From NCBI RefSeq assembly GCF_003319115.1, contig NZ_QOHF01000004.1, positions 208,856 through 272,855 of the forward strand: a DNA stretch of 64,000 bases, in the 5' to 3' direction. The position numbers and the translations under genes are program-made. Source of the DNA: Geodermatophilus sp. TF02-6. GTDB taxonomy: Bacteria > Actinomycetota > Actinomycetes > Mycobacteriales > Geodermatophilaceae. Below, one piece after another: positions 26,490 through 35,619 of this stretch; within the stretch, counting starts at the first letter, position 1, and each line of letters opens with the position of its first letter. Under the pieces are notes generated by a model. The model saw nothing but the letters and a program-made list of their open reading frames with translations. It made no database searches and was not told the origin of the DNA.

Positions 26490-27596
26490 TCAGGATGCGG
26501 CGACCTCCCACGTCGACCCGACGACCCGGAAGCCCCGCCGGGTGTACCAGTGCTGCGGCCAGTCCGCGGCGTCCGCCTCGAGCACGACGAGGTCGCACCC
26601 GGCGTCCGCGGCGGAGGTGAGCAGCCGGGCGAGGACGGCGTCGGCGTGCCCCCGCCCCCGGGCCCCGGGTTCGGTGACGACGGACTCGACGGCGGCCGTC
26701 GCGCCGTCCACCCGCAGCTGCCCCGCGGACACCACCGCAGCGCCTTCCCGGACGACGACGTCGCTCACCGCCACCACCGCGTCGTTGCGGTGCTCGCGGC
26801 CGACGAGCTGGGTGACGACCTCGTCCAGGTCGGCTCCCGCGGGCAGGTCGCGCCGCCACGAGCGCTCCCACAGTCCGTGCACCTCCTCCTGCGGCACCAC
26901 CTCGGCGCGCTCGCCCCCCGGCAGGGGCTCGGCGGCCCGGGCCATGACCAGCAGCTCGAGCACCTCCCAGCCGCGCCGGGCGAGCTGGGCGGCGACCGTG
27001 CCGGCACCGGCCCAGCGCAGCGTCGCGGCCCGGTGCGGCCAGCCGGCGTCGGCGGCGACCGCGGCCGTGACCTGCTCGATGGTGCCGGCGTCCACCGGCG
27101 AGGAGAGCAGCAGCCGGTTGTCGTCGCGGGAGTGGGGGTAGCGCGGATCGCGGACGGCGACGCCGCCTGGGACGTCGCGCACCTCCGCCGCCCGCCGCAC
27201 CCGCAGCGACAGCTGCAGCGCCAGCGCCCGGCCGAGGGCGTCCTCCGGTGCGGGCAGGTCCGGCTCGGCCGGCGGCCGGTACGGCACCACGGCGACGACG
27301 GCGGACACCGGCAGGGGCCCGTGCAGGTGTGGCCCCCTCCAGGGCGTCCCCGAGCTCGCGAGGGGACCCAGGAGGGGGTCCTCTCGCAGCCGGTCGCGGT
27401 CGACGACGAGCAGCACGAGGTCCCGCCGGCCGGGGAACAGCCGGGCCGCCGGGAGGTGCACCTGCTCCGGCGTGGACAGGTACACGAAGCCCTCGGTCGC
27501 CAGCGACGGCGGGCGGAGGACCCCGACGTCCAGCCCTGCCCGCCAGGCCGTGGGCTCGGTCAGGTGCACGAGGACGCCGTCGTTCACGCCTGCCAT
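26490..27596 (-). CDS. DUF952 domain fused to a GNAT acetyltransferase
   Basis: A 368-aa two-domain protein. Residues ~8-108 match DUF952 (VLVHLTEPTAW, TEGFVYLSTPEQV, LVLLVVDRDRL, PHLHGPLPVSAVV). Residues ~125-368 are a GNAT-type N-acetyltransferase with the acetyl-CoA loop VVTEPGARGRGHADAVLARL and a closing WYTRRGFRVVGSTWEV. Between the last two DUF952 segments, about 18 residues (72-89) are encoded by a family A hairpin repeat. ATG 27596 is used; GTG 27587 is an alternative. Start codons of this gene and the divergent DUF2332 gene are only nine bases apart. Substrate unknown. Confidence 0.85.
   Translation of the reverse strand: MAGVNDGVLVHLTEPTAWRAGLDVGVLRPPSLATEGFVYLSTPEQVHLPAARLFPGRRDLVLLVVDRDRLREDPLLGPLASSGTPWRGPHLHGPLPVSAVVAVVPYRPPAEPDLPAPEDALGRALALQLSLRVRRAAEVRDVPGGVAVRDPRYPHSRDDNRLLLSSPVDAGTIEQVTAAVAADAGWPHRAATLRWAGAGTVAAQLARRGWEVLELLVMARAAEPLPGGERAEVVPQEEVHGLWERSWRRDLPAGADLDEVVTQLVGREHRNDAVVAVSDVVVREGAAVVSAGQLRVDGATAAVESVVTEPGARGRGHADAVLARLLTSAADAGCDLVVLEADAADWPQHWYTRRGFRVVGSTWEVAAS
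27331..27383 (-). repeat. Family A hairpin repeat inside a coding region
   Basis: Inverted relative to the window but in sense orientation for its host gene. Outer stem CCCCCTCC (27333-27340) with GGAGGGGG (27371-27378), inner stem GTCCCC (27346-27351) with GGGGAC (27362-27367), loop GAGCTCGCGA. Both stems are perfect. It is translated in frame within the DUF952 domain. Confidence 0.85.
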
Positions 27597-27605
27597 CCTG
27601 CCCGG

Positions 27606-28625
27606 ATGAGCGAGCAGGCCCCGGCGGTGGCGGACACCGACGGGATCGAGCGCATCGCGGCCGGCTACCGACGGTTCGCCGAGGTCGAGGCGGCGACGGC
27701 CTCCCCGCTGTACGCAAGGCTGGCGATCGCGGTGGCCGAGGACGAGGAGCTGTTGCGGTTCCTGAGCGGCCTGCCGACCGGCAAGCGGCAGCCGAACCTG
27801 TTGTTCGCCGCGGTCCGGTACCTGCACGGCACGCCCGCCGGGCCGGCCGAGCTCCGCGGCGCCGTGCTCGAGGAACCGGATCGGCTGCGAGCCACCGTGC
27901 TCGCGCGGGCGACGCAGACGAACGAGGCCGCACGCTGCACCGCGCTGTTGCCCTTCCTGGGGCTGATCGAGGGCCCGCTGGCGCTCATCGAGGTCGGCGC
28001 CTCCGCGGGGCTGTGTCTGTACCCCGACCGCTACAGCTACGACTACGACGGCAGACCGGTCGGCCCGCCCAGCCCGGTGCACCTGACCTGTACGACGACG
28101 GGCGCTGTCCCGGTGCCCGCCGCGCTGCCCGAGGTGACCGCCCGGATCGGGATCGACCTCGACCCGCTGGACCCCGCCGACGACGCCGACCGCGCGTGGC
28201 TGCAGGCGCTCATCTGGCCGGGGTCGGCAGCCGAGGAGCGGCGGGCGCGTCTCGATGCCGCCGCGACGATCGCCGCCCGGGAACCCGTCCGGATGCTGGC
28301 CGGCCACCTGCTCGACCGGCTGCCGGAGGCGGTGGGGCTCGTGTCCACCGGCAGCAGCGCCGTGGTGTTCCACACGGCGCTGCTGCCCTACGTGCCGCTC
28401 GCTCAGCGGAAGGCGTTCGTCGAGCTCGTCCGCGAGCTGCCCGTCCGGTGGATCGCGCAGGAGGGACCCGGCGCACTGCCCGAGGTGGAGGCCCAGCTGC
28501 CCGATGCCGACGAGGCCCGCGGCCGCTTCGTCCTCTCCCTGGACGGCCGGCCGGTGGCGTGGACCGCGCCGCACGGCGGGCGGATCGACTGGTTCGCCGG
28601 TGGCTGGGAGACGATCGGCCGGTGA
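27606..28625 (+). CDS. DUF2332 family protein
   Basis: A 339-aa protein of unknown function common in actinobacteria. Recognisable blocks are YRRFAEVEAATASPLYARLA, the EVGASAGLCLYPDRYSYDY region (reminiscent of a methyltransferase glycine loop), RIGIDLDPLDPADD, VFHTALLPYV and GRIDWFAGGWETIGR at the end. The ASAGL segment hints at SAM binding but is not proof. ATG 27606. The gene is divergent from the DUF952-GNAT gene and overlaps the following methyltransferase by GTGA. Confidence 0.85.
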   Translation: MSEQAPAVADTDGIERIAAGYRRFAEVEAATASPLYARLAIAVAEDEELLRFLSGLPTGKRQPNLLFAAVRYLHGTPAGPAELRGAVLEEPDRLRATVLARATQTNEAARCTALLPFLGLIEGPLALIEVGASAGLCLYPDRYSYDYDGRPVGPPSPVHLTCTTTGAVPVPAALPEVTARIGIDLDPLDPADDADRAWLQALIWPGSAAEERRARLDAAATIAAREPVRMLAGHLLDRLPEAVGLVSTGSSAVVFHTALLPYVPLAQRKAFVELVRELPVRWIAQEGPGALPEVEAQLPDADEARGRFVLSLDGRPVAWTAPHGGRIDWFAGGWETIGR

Positions 28626-29266
28626 GCGGTGGACCCGGCCCGACCGAGTGGGGGACGACGATCGGCGTGGGACCCTGGCCCGGCCCGTGGCCGCAGGACC
28701 CGCGCTACGACCCGGAGCTGCTCGCCCACGGCGACCGGCGCAACGTCGCCGACCGCTACCGCTACTGGACGGTCGAGGCGATCGTCGCCGACCTGGACCG
28801 GCGGCGGCACCCGTTCCACGTGGCGATCGAGAACTTCGGCCACGACCTCAACATCGGGAGCGTCGTCCGGACGGCGAACGCCTTCCTCGCCGCCGAGGTG
28901 CACATCGTGGGACGACGTCGCTGGAACCGCCGCGGAGCGATGGTGACCGACCGGTACCAGCACCTGCGACACCACGCCGACGTCGCCGGGCTGGCCGCCC
29001 ACGCCACCCGGGAGGGTCTGACGCTGGTCGCCGTGGACAACGCCCCCGGCGCGGTGCCGTTGGAGACCGCCGACCTGCCACAGCGGAGCGTCCTCCTGTT
29101 CGGCCAGGAGGGGCCGGGCCTGACGCCGGAGGCCCGTGCGGCCGCCGCGGTCACCGTCTCCATCGCGCAATTCGGCTCCACCCGCTCGCTCAACGTCGGG
29201 GTGGCGGCGGGGATCGCGATGCACGCCTGGATCCGGCAGCACGCCGACCTGGGCGCGCCGCGCTGA
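28622..29266 (+). CDS. TrmH/SpoU-family RNA methyltransferase
   Basis: A 214-aa SPOUT enzyme that probably 2'-O-methylates tRNA or rRNA. All three SpoU motifs are present: LNIGSVVRTANAFLA, SVLLFGQEGPGLTPEA and FGSTRSLNVGVAAGIAMHAW. The N-terminal ~60 aa are a substrate-recognition extension. Target nucleotide not predictable. Overlaps the DUF2332 stop (GTGA) and converges on ppk2 with one base between them. Confidence 0.9.
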   Translation: MSGGPGPTEWGTTIGVGPWPGPWPQDPRYDPELLAHGDRRNVADRYRYWTVEAIVADLDRRRHPFHVAIENFGHDLNIGSVVRTANAFLAAEVHIVGRRRWNRRGAMVTDRYQHLRHHADVAGLAAHATREGLTLVAVDNAPGAVPLETADLPQRSVLLFGQEGPGLTPEARAAAAVTVSIAQFGSTRSLNVGVAAGIAMHAWIRQHADLGAPR

Positions 29267-29267
29267 T

Positions 29268-30032
29268 TCACCGCAGCGACGGGTCCGGGTCGACGCCGCG
29301 CGCCCGCAGGGCGGCCTCGACCGCCTCGCAGACGGTCCGGAGGACCGCCACCCGCGCCCAGCGCTTGTTCTCGGCGGCGATGACGTGCCAGGGCGCCGCG
29401 GCGGTGTCGGTGCGCTCGAGCATCTCCTCGACGGCGGCCGCGTAGGCCTCGCGCCTGTCGCGGTTGCGCCAGTCCTCGTCGGTGAGCTTCCAGGCGCGGT
29501 AGGGGTCGCCGCGGCGGGACTCGAAGCGGCGCAGCTGCTCCTCGGGCGACAGGTGCAGCCAGAACTTGACGATGACCGTGCCCTCAGCGGCCAGCGTCTT
29601 CTCGAGGTCGTTGATCTCGCCGTACGCACGCCGCCACGCCTCCTCGGGGGCGAAGCCCTCGACCCGCTCCACCAGCACCCGGCCGTACCAGGTGCGGTCG
29701 AGCACCGCCATGCCGCCCCACCCCGGCAGCACCGGCCAGAAGCGCCACAGGAAGTGGTGCCGCTTCTCGTCGTAGGTGGGCGCGGCGAACTGCGCCACCC
29801 GCACGTGCCGCGGGTCGAGCCGCTCGACCAGCCGCTTGATCGCACCGCCCTTGCCCGAGGCGTCCCAGCCCTCGAACAGCACGAGCAGCGGCGGCCCCAG
29901 CTCGCCCGGCCCGATCTGCCCGCCGAGGAGCAGCCGCAGGTGCACCAGCCGCCGCTGGACGGCCTTGAGCTGCTTCCTCTCCTCGTCCTTGGACAGGCGG
30001 AGCGACAGGTCGACGTCGGTGAGCCGGCTCAT
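29268..30032 (-). CDS. ppk2: Polyphosphate kinase 2
   Basis: Transfers phosphate between polyphosphate and nucleotides. The 254-aa single-domain protein has Walker A FEGWDASGKGGAIK, the Walker B/lid region AVLDRTWYGRVLVERVEG and the downstream KFWLHLSPEEQLRRFESR block. Length and motifs fit single-domain PPK2; the subclass (NDP- or NMP-using) is not settled from sequence. ATG 30032. Confidence 0.93.
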   Translation of the reverse strand: MSRLTDVDLSLRLSKDEERKQLKAVQRRLVHLRLLLGGQIGPGELGPPLLVLFEGWDASGKGGAIKRLVERLDPRHVRVAQFAAPTYDEKRHHFLWRFWPVLPGWGGMAVLDRTWYGRVLVERVEGFAPEEAWRRAYGEINDLEKTLAAEGTVIVKFWLHLSPEEQLRRFESRRGDPYRAWKLTDEDWRNRDRREAYAAAVEEMLERTDTAAAPWHVIAAENKRWARVAVLRTVCEAVEAALRARGVDPDPSLR

Positions 30033-30157
30033 GCGGTCGAGCCTGGCCGCTGCGTGCCCGTCGCGCCTCCGGTGGTCCGCGTGAGGTGTCCGACCCGCTC
30101 GCCGGGCCACTGCTCGACGTCAGCTGCCGATAACCCACCGTGAGGAAGGGAGGCGCC

Positions 30158-31423
30158 GTGGGACCGATCCACCCGGACGACACCGGCCTGCCCCCGCCTC
30201 CTGCGGACGCCGCGGAGGCCCCCGAGGCGGCGGTCGGGGAACCGACCGGACCGGACGACTGGGACGAGTCCTGGCTGCCGGGCTGGTTGGCCGGCGACGT
30301 GCGGGAGCCCGAGGCCCAGGAGCCCGGGGGAGGTCCGGCCCGGCAGCCGGAGGGCGCTCCCGCCGCACCGACCGCGGAGGCCGGTGCCGCGGCCGGGGCC
30401 GGGTGCGGCGGACCGGGCCCGGTCGACGAGGCACCCGCCCGCGACGGGGACGACGGGTCGGAGGCGGACCGCCCGGCCGAGGAGCCCGCTGGGGAGGACG
30501 ACGGCTCGGGTGCGGACGACCCGGACGACGCCGCCGCCGGTGAGGGCGACACCGTGGGCGAGAACGCGCCCGACGAGGACGCCCGCGCCGAGGACGAGCC
30601 CGACGGGGACCGTGACGGCGGCCCCGCCCCGGCCCCGCTCGAGGCCGTTGCCGCGGTCCCGGACCGCGCCGCGCCGCCGGCCACGGTCCGGTCGCGCCGG
30701 TGGACCTGGCTGTCCGTGCTCGGCGCTCTCCTCGTCGCCGCGGGGATCGCCGGGGCCTCCCTGGTGGCCAGCGCCGGGAGCGCTCCGGTACCGGCCGCGC
30801 AGCTCGCCGACGGTCCCGTCCCGTCGTCCGCACCGGCCTCGTCCTCCGCACCGGCCTCGCCCTCTGCGCCGCCGCCCGCCGCGCCCGCCGCGCCCTCCGT
30901 CGCCGACGCCGCCGCGCCGAGCGCCCCGGTGCCCACCACGCCGCCGTCCGTCGCGGCCGCTCCGGCGGCGGCCGTCGACGTCCCGGTCGGCCGGGTCCGC
31001 GCGCCCGCGCCGACCAGCGCCGCCGCCGTCGTCCCCACCCCGACCCCGGCTGCGCCGAGCCTCCCGGCCCTCGACCCGGCCCCGGCCCAGGCCCCGGCCG
31101 CGGTCCCGGTCCCGGTCGCGCATGCACCCGACCGGCCCGCCGACGGGACAGCGCCCGGACCGGACGTCGCCACGCCGGAGGAGGACCCGGCGGGTCTCCC
31201 CGAACCCGCCGACCAGCCGGACGACGCCGCAGAGGAGGACCCCACCGCCGAACCGGCGACCCCCTCGAGCGACCCGACCCCCACCTCGACGCCCGAGGCC
31301 ACACCGTCGGCCGAACCCACCTCCACCCCCACCCCGGAGGACGACGCCACGACGACGCCCGGTCCGGCGGACGACCCCGTCCCGTCCCCGGCGGCGACCT
31401 CGACGCCCACCCCGACCGGCTGA
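30158..31423 (+). CDS. Low-complexity single-pass membrane protein
   Basis: No recognisable family. The product of about 421 aa has an acidic, Pro/Ala/Gly-rich cytoplasmic half (residues 1-185, many Asp/Glu), one transmembrane segment at about 187-208 ([20 protein letters not shown]), and an outside half of ~210 residues of Pro, Ala, Ser and Thr with PTPTPA- and STPTP-like repeats, suited to spanning the cell wall. GTG 30158 follows AGGGAGG by four bases. GTG 30140 is possible, but GATAAC at 30129-30134 could be a -10 whose transcript begins near it. Confidence 0.7.
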   Translation: MGPIHPDDTGLPPPPADAAEAPEAAVGEPTGPDDWDESWLPGWLAGDVREPEAQEPGGGPARQPEGAPAAPTAEAGAAAGAGCGGPGPVDEAPARDGDDGSEADRPAEEPAGEDDGSGADDPDDAAAGEGDTVGENAPDEDARAEDEPDGDRDGGPAPAPLEAVAAVPDRAAPPATVRSRRWTWLSVLGALLVAAGIAGASLVASAGSAPVPAAQLADGPVPSSAPASSSAPASPSAPPPAAPAAPSVADAAAPSAPVPTTPPSVAAAPAAAVDVPVGRVRAPAPTSAAAVVPTPTPAAPSLPALDPAPAQAPAAVPVPVAHAPDRPADGTAPGPDVATPEEDPAGLPEPADQPDDAAEEDPTAEPATPSSDPTPTSTPEATPSAEPTSTPTPEDDATTTPGPADDPVPSPAATSTPTPTG

Positions 31424-31502
31424 CCGGACGCCGCACGGCGGGAGTGATCTGGCCCGCGGGCGAGCCCGGGGACCGGTCGGGGATGGGACCATGGAGTGCG
31501 CC

Positions 31503-32786
31503 ATGACTGCCCTCCCCCTGGTCTTCGACGCCCCCCGCCGGGGCAAGCCGCCCCGCCACCTCGCCGACCTGACCCGCGAGGAGGCGCGCGCGGCCGTGAC
31601 CGAGCTCGGTCAGCCGGCGTTCCGCGCCGACCAGCTGGCGCGGCACTTCTACCGGGGCGTGACCGACCCGGCGCAGATGACCGACCTGCCGGCGCCGGTG
31701 CGCCGGACGCTCGCCGACGCGCTGCTGCCGGGCCTGCTCACCCCGGTCCGCCACCAGTCGGCCGACGGCGGCCGCACCCGCAAGACGCTGTGGCGGTTGC
31801 ACGACGGCGCCCTGGTGGAGAGCGTGCTCATGCGCTACCCCGACCGGGCCACCGTCTGCATCTCCAGCCAGGCCGGCTGCGGCATGGCCTGCCCCTTCTG
31901 CGCCACCGGCCAGAACGGGCTGACCCGCAACCTGTCGGCTGCGGAGATCACCGGCCAGGCGGTCGCGGCGGCCGCGGCGATGGCGAGCGGGGAGATCCCG
32001 GGCGGACCGGGGCGGCTGTCCAACGTGGTGTTCATGGGCATGGGGGAGCCGCTGGCCAACTACGCGCGGGTCCGCAGGACGCTCGATGCGCTGGTCACGC
32101 CGGCCCCGCACGGCCTGGGGCTCTCCCAGCGCTCGGTCACCGTCTCGACGGTCGGCGTCGTCCCGGCGATCCGCCGGCTCACCGAGGAGGGGCTGCACGT
32201 CACCCTCGCGGTGAGCCTGCACGCCCCGGACGACGAGCTGCGCGACAGCCTGGTGCCGATCAACACCCGCTGGGAGGTCGCCGAGGTCGTCGCCGCCGCC
32301 GACGCCTACGCCGAGCGCACCGGCCGCCGCTACTCGGTGGAGTACGCGCTCATCCGCGACGTCAACGACCAACCCGAGCGGGCCGACCTGCTCGGCCGGC
32401 TGCTGGCCGGGCGCCGGGCGCACGTCAACCTCATCCCGCTCAACCCCACGCCGGGCAGCCCGTGGGACGCCAGCCCGCTTCCCGTCCAGCGCGAGTTCGT
32501 CGCCCGGCTGCGGGCCGCCGGCGTGCCGACGACGGTCCGCGACACCCGCGGCCAGGACATCGACGGCGCCTGCGGGCAGCTGGCCGCCGCCGCAGAAGGA
32601 GCCGCAGGAGGACCCCCGGAAGGACCCCTCGCCCCCCGCCGTGGAAGGACCCCGTCCTCCCACCCCTCGCACGCTCGGGGCGGGACCCGGGACGGGGCCA
32701 CGGCGGGGTCCTGCAGGGGGCCTGAGCCTCGGGACGGCGCCGAGGCCGAGCCGCCGGTCGCGCTCGGGGCGGAGGCGGACGCATGA
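31503..32786 (+). CDS. rlmN: 23S rRNA/tRNA (adenine-C2)-methyltransferase RlmN with repeat-derived C-terminus
   Basis: Radical-SAM enzyme making m2A in 23S rRNA and tRNA. Motifs: [11 protein letters not shown] binds the [4Fe-4S] cluster, then [27 protein letters not shown] and the C-terminal catalytic region [17 protein letters not shown]. Relatives end near that last block (about 365 aa). Here the frame continues for about 62 more residues through nested family A repeats, giving 427 aa, and ends overlapping the next gene by ATGA. The extension is not expected to be part of the enzyme fold. ATG 31503; an ATG at 31491 is an alternative. Confidence 0.93.
   Translation: MTALPLVFDAPRRGKPPRHLADLTREEARAAVTELGQPAFRADQLARHFYRGVTDPAQMTDLPAPVRRTLADALLPGLLTPVRHQSADGGRTRKTLWRLHDGALVESVLMRYPDRATVCISSQAGCGMACPFCATGQNGLTRNLSAAEITGQAVAAAAAMASGEIPGGPGRLSNVVFMGMGEPLANYARVRRTLDALVTPAPHGLGLSQRSVTVSTVGVVPAIRRLTEEGLHVTLAVSLHAPDDELRDSLVPINTRWEVAEVVAAADAYAERTGRRYSVEYALIRDVNDQPERADLLGRLLAGRRAHVNLIPLNPTPGSPWDASPLPVQREFVARLRAAGVPTTVRDTRGQDIDGACGQLAAAAEGAAGGPPEGPLAPRRGRTPSSHPSHARGGTRDGATAGSCRGPEPRDGAEAEPPVALGAEADA
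32634..32708. repeat. Family A repeat nested inside another family A repeat
   Basis: Outer copy: CCCCGCCGTGG (32634-32644) pairs with CCACGGCGGGG (32698-32708), 11 bp. Its loop position is occupied by a full second copy: CCCCGTCC (32650-32657) with GGACGGGG (32690-32697) and loop TCGCACGCTC. Further family fragments lie on both sides (32594-32633 and 32709-32740). All of it is translated as the C-terminal tail of RlmN. Confidence 0.85.
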
Positions 32787-33496
32787 GCAGCGCGCCCGCC
32801 GCCGAAGCGCACGAGCACACCCACGCCGACGTCTCCGGCGGCTGGCTGCGGGCCGCCGTCTTCGGCGCCATGGACGGCCTGGTGACCAACACCGCGCTGG
32901 TCGCCGGCGTGGGCGGCGGCGGGGCCGCGCCGCGGGCCATCGTGCTCTCCGGCGTGGCCAGCCTGGTGGCCGGGGCCATCTCGATGGCGCTGGGGGAGTA
33001 CACCTCGGTCCGGACGCAGAACGAGCAGCTCGACCTCGAGGTGGCCAAGGAACGCCGCGAGATGGAGCGCAACCCGCACGGCGAGCTGGCCGAGCTGGTG
33101 CAGATGCTGCGGGTCCGCGGTGTGGACGACGAGCTGGCCCAGCGGGTCGCCGTCCAGCTGCACCGCGACCCCGACGTCGCGCTGCGGCTGCACGTCGTCG
33201 CCGAGCTGGGGCTCAACCCGGAGGACAAGCCGTCACCCGCGACGGCGGCGGTCTCCTCGTTCCTCACCTTCGCGACCGGCGCGGCGATCCCGCTGCTGCC
33301 GTTCCTGTTCGGGGTCTCGCTGCTGTGGGTGGCCCTGCTGTGCGGCGGGGTCGGGCTGGCCGCGGCCGGCGCGCTGTCCTCGCGGTTCACCCCGCGGCCG
33401 TGGTGGTTCGCCGCCGGCCGCCAGCTGCTGTTCGGCGCGGCCGCGGCGGGGATCACCTACGCGGTGGGCGTGGCGATCGGCGTCAGCGTCAGCTGA
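32783..33496 (+). CDS. VIT1/CCC1-family iron/manganese transporter
   Basis: A 237-aa membrane protein that probably moves Fe2+ or Mn2+ across the cytoplasmic membrane. Typical blocks: [39 protein letters not shown] then a cytoplasmic helical hairpin ([10 protein letters not shown]) that binds metal in relatives, and three C-terminal membrane segments. The His-rich N-terminus (HEHTH) may add a metal site. ATG 32783 overlaps the extended rlmN stop. Confidence 0.92.
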   Translation: MSSAPAAEAHEHTHADVSGGWLRAAVFGAMDGLVTNTALVAGVGGGGAAPRAIVLSGVASLVAGAISMALGEYTSVRTQNEQLDLEVAKERREMERNPHGELAELVQMLRVRGVDDELAQRVAVQLHRDPDVALRLHVVAELGLNPEDKPSPATAAVSSFLTFATGAAIPLLPFLFGVSLLWVALLCGGVGLAAAGALSSRFTPRPWWFAAGRQLLFGAAAAGITYAVGVAIGVSVS

Positions 33497-33499
33497 GCC

Positions 33500-34462
33500 T
33501 CACCGCTGGCAGGACAGCCCCGCGGCGGTCAGCGCGTCGGCGGTCTCCGCGGTGGGCAGGCGGACCGGGACGGGGCCGTCGCGCGCCTCCCCGGGCAGCA
33601 CGTCGACCCTCGACGGGTCCGTGCCGGCCAGCGCGGCGAAGTCGGCGAGGGAGGTCGCGGTGTCGACGGTGAGCGCACTCGAGGCCGCCCACGCGGTCGC
33701 CTGGAGTCGCCCGGGCTGCAGGGCACCGGTCCGCGCAGCGGCGGCGAGCGCGGTCAGGACGGTCGCGGCCGCGGAAGCCCGACCGTCGGGGTCCGGGGGG
33801 ACGGGCACCCAGCGGCCGTCGACGCGGTGCTCGGGATGGCGCGACCGGACCAGCGCCAGGGCGGTCCGGCCGTCGACGTGCTGTGGCCCGCCTTCCGTGA
33901 CGAGCAGGCCGGCCGCGGGGTCGCGCACGGGGACGGGCACGTCGAGGTCGATCCCGCCGACCGCGTCGACGACCGCCGCGAAGCCGGCCAGGTCGACCGT
34001 GACGAGGTGATCGGTGGGGATCCCGAGGTCGCACAGGGCGTCGACGGTGCCTTGCGGTCCGCGCAGCCAGGTCAGCGCGAGCCGCTCGGGCACCCGGGGT
34101 CCGCGCACCAGCAGGTCCCGGGGGACCGACAGCAGCGAGGTCCGGTCGCCGTCCTCGTGCACGACCAGGACGACGTCGGCCCGGCTGCCGGGCACCTGCT
34201 CGGCCGTTCCGAACTCCGCCATCGGCGCCCCGGCGGGCAGTGCGGCGCGGTCGTCCAGCCCCAGCAGGACCCACGTCGTGCCCGGCCCCGGGTTCAGGTC
34301 GACCGCCACCCGGTCGACGCGGGCGGCGAGCAGCGCGGCGTCGGCACCGAGGAGGACCAGCGCGGCGAGGACGACGGCGAGGACGGCGCGTCCGGTCCCG
34401 GCACGCGGCGGACGCCGGTCGGGGCGACCCCGACCGGCGTCCGCCGTCGTCCGTACCGTCAC
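33500..34462 (-). CDS. LytR-CpsA-Psr (LCP) family protein
   Basis: Predicted membrane-anchored LCP enzyme; the family attaches polymers such as teichoic acid or arabinogalactan to peptidoglycan. The 320-aa protein has one transmembrane helix at about 26-46 and an LCP core: SRADVVLVVHEDGDRTSLLS, VPRDLLV, VVDAVGGIDLDVP and GPQHVDGRTALALVRSRH. The usual region after SRH (GR-x2-RQQ) is altered to DGRASAAATVL, so activity may differ. GTG 34462 lies two bases after the stop of the LAYTG surface protein gene, so both are in one operon. Confidence 0.83.
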   Translation of the reverse strand: MTVRTTADAGRGRPDRRPPRAGTGRAVLAVVLAALVLLGADAALLAARVDRVAVDLNPGPGTTWVLLGLDDRAALPAGAPMAEFGTAEQVPGSRADVVLVVHEDGDRTSLLSVPRDLLVRGPRVPERLALTWLRGPQGTVDALCDLGIPTDHLVTVDLAGFAAVVDAVGGIDLDVPVPVRDPAAGLLVTEGGPQHVDGRTALALVRSRHPEHRVDGRWVPVPPDPDGRASAAATVLTALAAAARTGALQPGRLQATAWAASSALTVDTATSLADFAALAGTDPSRVDVLPGEARDGPVPVRLPTAETADALTAAGLSCQR

Positions 34463-34464
34463 GC

Positions 34465-35415
34465 TCAGACCTGCGGGGCCTCCTTGCGGCGGCGGGCGGC
34501 GAACACGGTCGCGCCGCCCAGCAGCACCAGGCCCACACCACCCGCCAGCGGGACGGCGATGTCCGCGCCGGTGTAGGCCAGGCTCGAGGACGTGGTCTCC
34601 AGGCCGGCGCCGGCGACGCTGACCGTGATGGCCTCCTCGAAGTGGCTGCCCATGGTGCCGTCGTAGGCGATGTGGTGGGTGCCCTCGGGCGTGCCGGCCG
34701 GGAGGGTGAACTCCACGGTCAGGACACCCTGGGCGTCAGCGGTGAAGGTGCCGAGGACGACCGGGGTCGAGTGCAGCACCACGGTGACGACCTCGTGCGG
34801 CTTGAAGCCCTTGAGCACCTTGACGACCTTCGTGCCGGGCGCCGCGGTGGAACCGGTGGTGCCCGAGGCGTTCGTGCTGGCGATGCCCGGGGTGTTGGGG
34901 GTCGCGCCCGGCTTCCACTCGGTGCCGGCCGGGGTGCTCGGGGTGCTGGCAGGCGGGGTCGTGGTCGGGGTGGACGGCGTCGCGGTGGCGGCGGCGAGGG
35001 TCACGTGGGCGTCCGGGTACTCGACGGAGGGCGTGGGCGTGGCGTTCGGGTCGGTGCTGTAGAAGCCCAGGTAGTCCATGCACGCGGAGTGCACGGCGTA
35101 GGTCCCCGGGGCGGCGTCGGGCGCGAAGGCGAGCTCCAGCGACCACGTCCCGTCGTCCTCCGGGTAGGTCACGTCGATGATGCCGTCATCCCCACCGTTC
35201 TCGACGACGACGGCGACGAGGTTCGGGTTGGGCTCCTCACCCGCCGGACAGTCGGTCCCGGAGACGGTGAACGTCTGCTCCCCCGTGACCGTGGACGGGG
35301 CGACCGTCGGGGCGGCCGGCGAGGCCAGGGCGGCCGGGGCGAGCAGCAGACCCGCCGCGGCCGTCGTGGCGGTGAATCCGGTCAGGGTCGCGATCCGGGT
35401 GGTGGTGCGGGACAT
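34465..35415 (-). CDS. LAYTG-anchored surface protein
   Basis: A 316-aa cell-wall protein. It has a signal peptide (TGFTATTAAAGLLLAPAALA, cleavage near residue 32), a first beta-rich domain of ~110 aa (QTFTVSGTDCPAGEEP, TYAVHSACMDYLGFY, two Cys), a Thr/Pro linker at about 146-190, and a second domain (VVKVLKGFKPHEVVTVVLHS). The end is a sorting signal: LAYTG, a hydrophobic stretch and RRRKEAPQV. LAxTG is the class E sortase signal of actinobacteria; no sortase gene is in the window. ATG 35415 has GGAGAG upstream. Confidence 0.87.
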   Translation of the reverse strand: MSRTTTRIATLTGFTATTAAAGLLLAPAALASPAAPTVAPSTVTGEQTFTVSGTDCPAGEEPNPNLVAVVVENGGDDGIIDVTYPEDDGTWSLELAFAPDAAPGTYAVHSACMDYLGFYSTDPNATPTPSVEYPDAHVTLAAATATPSTPTTTPPASTPSTPAGTEWKPGATPNTPGIASTNASGTTGSTAAPGTKVVKVLKGFKPHEVVTVVLHSTPVVLGTFTADAQGVLTVEFTLPAGTPEGTHHIAYDGTMGSHFEEAITVSVAGAGLETTSSSLAYTGADIAVPLAGGVGLVLLGGATVFAARRRKEAPQV

Positions 35416-35573
35416 CGACGGCTCTCCGCTCAGGTCTGGAGTCCGGCGCTCCGGACTGCTCCGACCTGTCTATCGGCTGGTGACAGCCTGTGCTGTAGCT
35501 GGGAGTTGACGACGTCCCGCCATCCGGTTGGCGATGGTTGCGCACCGCGCCCCACCTGTCACACCAGACACCA
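35416..35573 (-). promoter_or_regulatory. Leader region of the LAYTG surface protein operon
   Basis: The minus-strand leader includes a ribosome binding site (CTCTCC at 35422-35427 read in reverse) and a 7-bp hairpin with a 4-base loop (35440-35457) just upstream of it, suited to translational control. No ORF or clear -35/-10 pair was recognised. Confidence 0.45.
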
Positions 35574-35602
35574 GAGGCCCGCTCCCGGGAGGAGCGGGCC
35601 TC
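35574..35602. terminator. Hairpin after the DUF2631 gene
   Basis: A perfect 12-bp stem GAGGCCCGCTCC (35574-35585) with GGAGCGGGCCTC (35591-35602) and a 5-base loop, located 18 bases past the end of the minus-strand DUF2631 gene. Confidence 0.75.
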
Positions 35603-35619
35603 GGGTCACGAGGAGGCGG

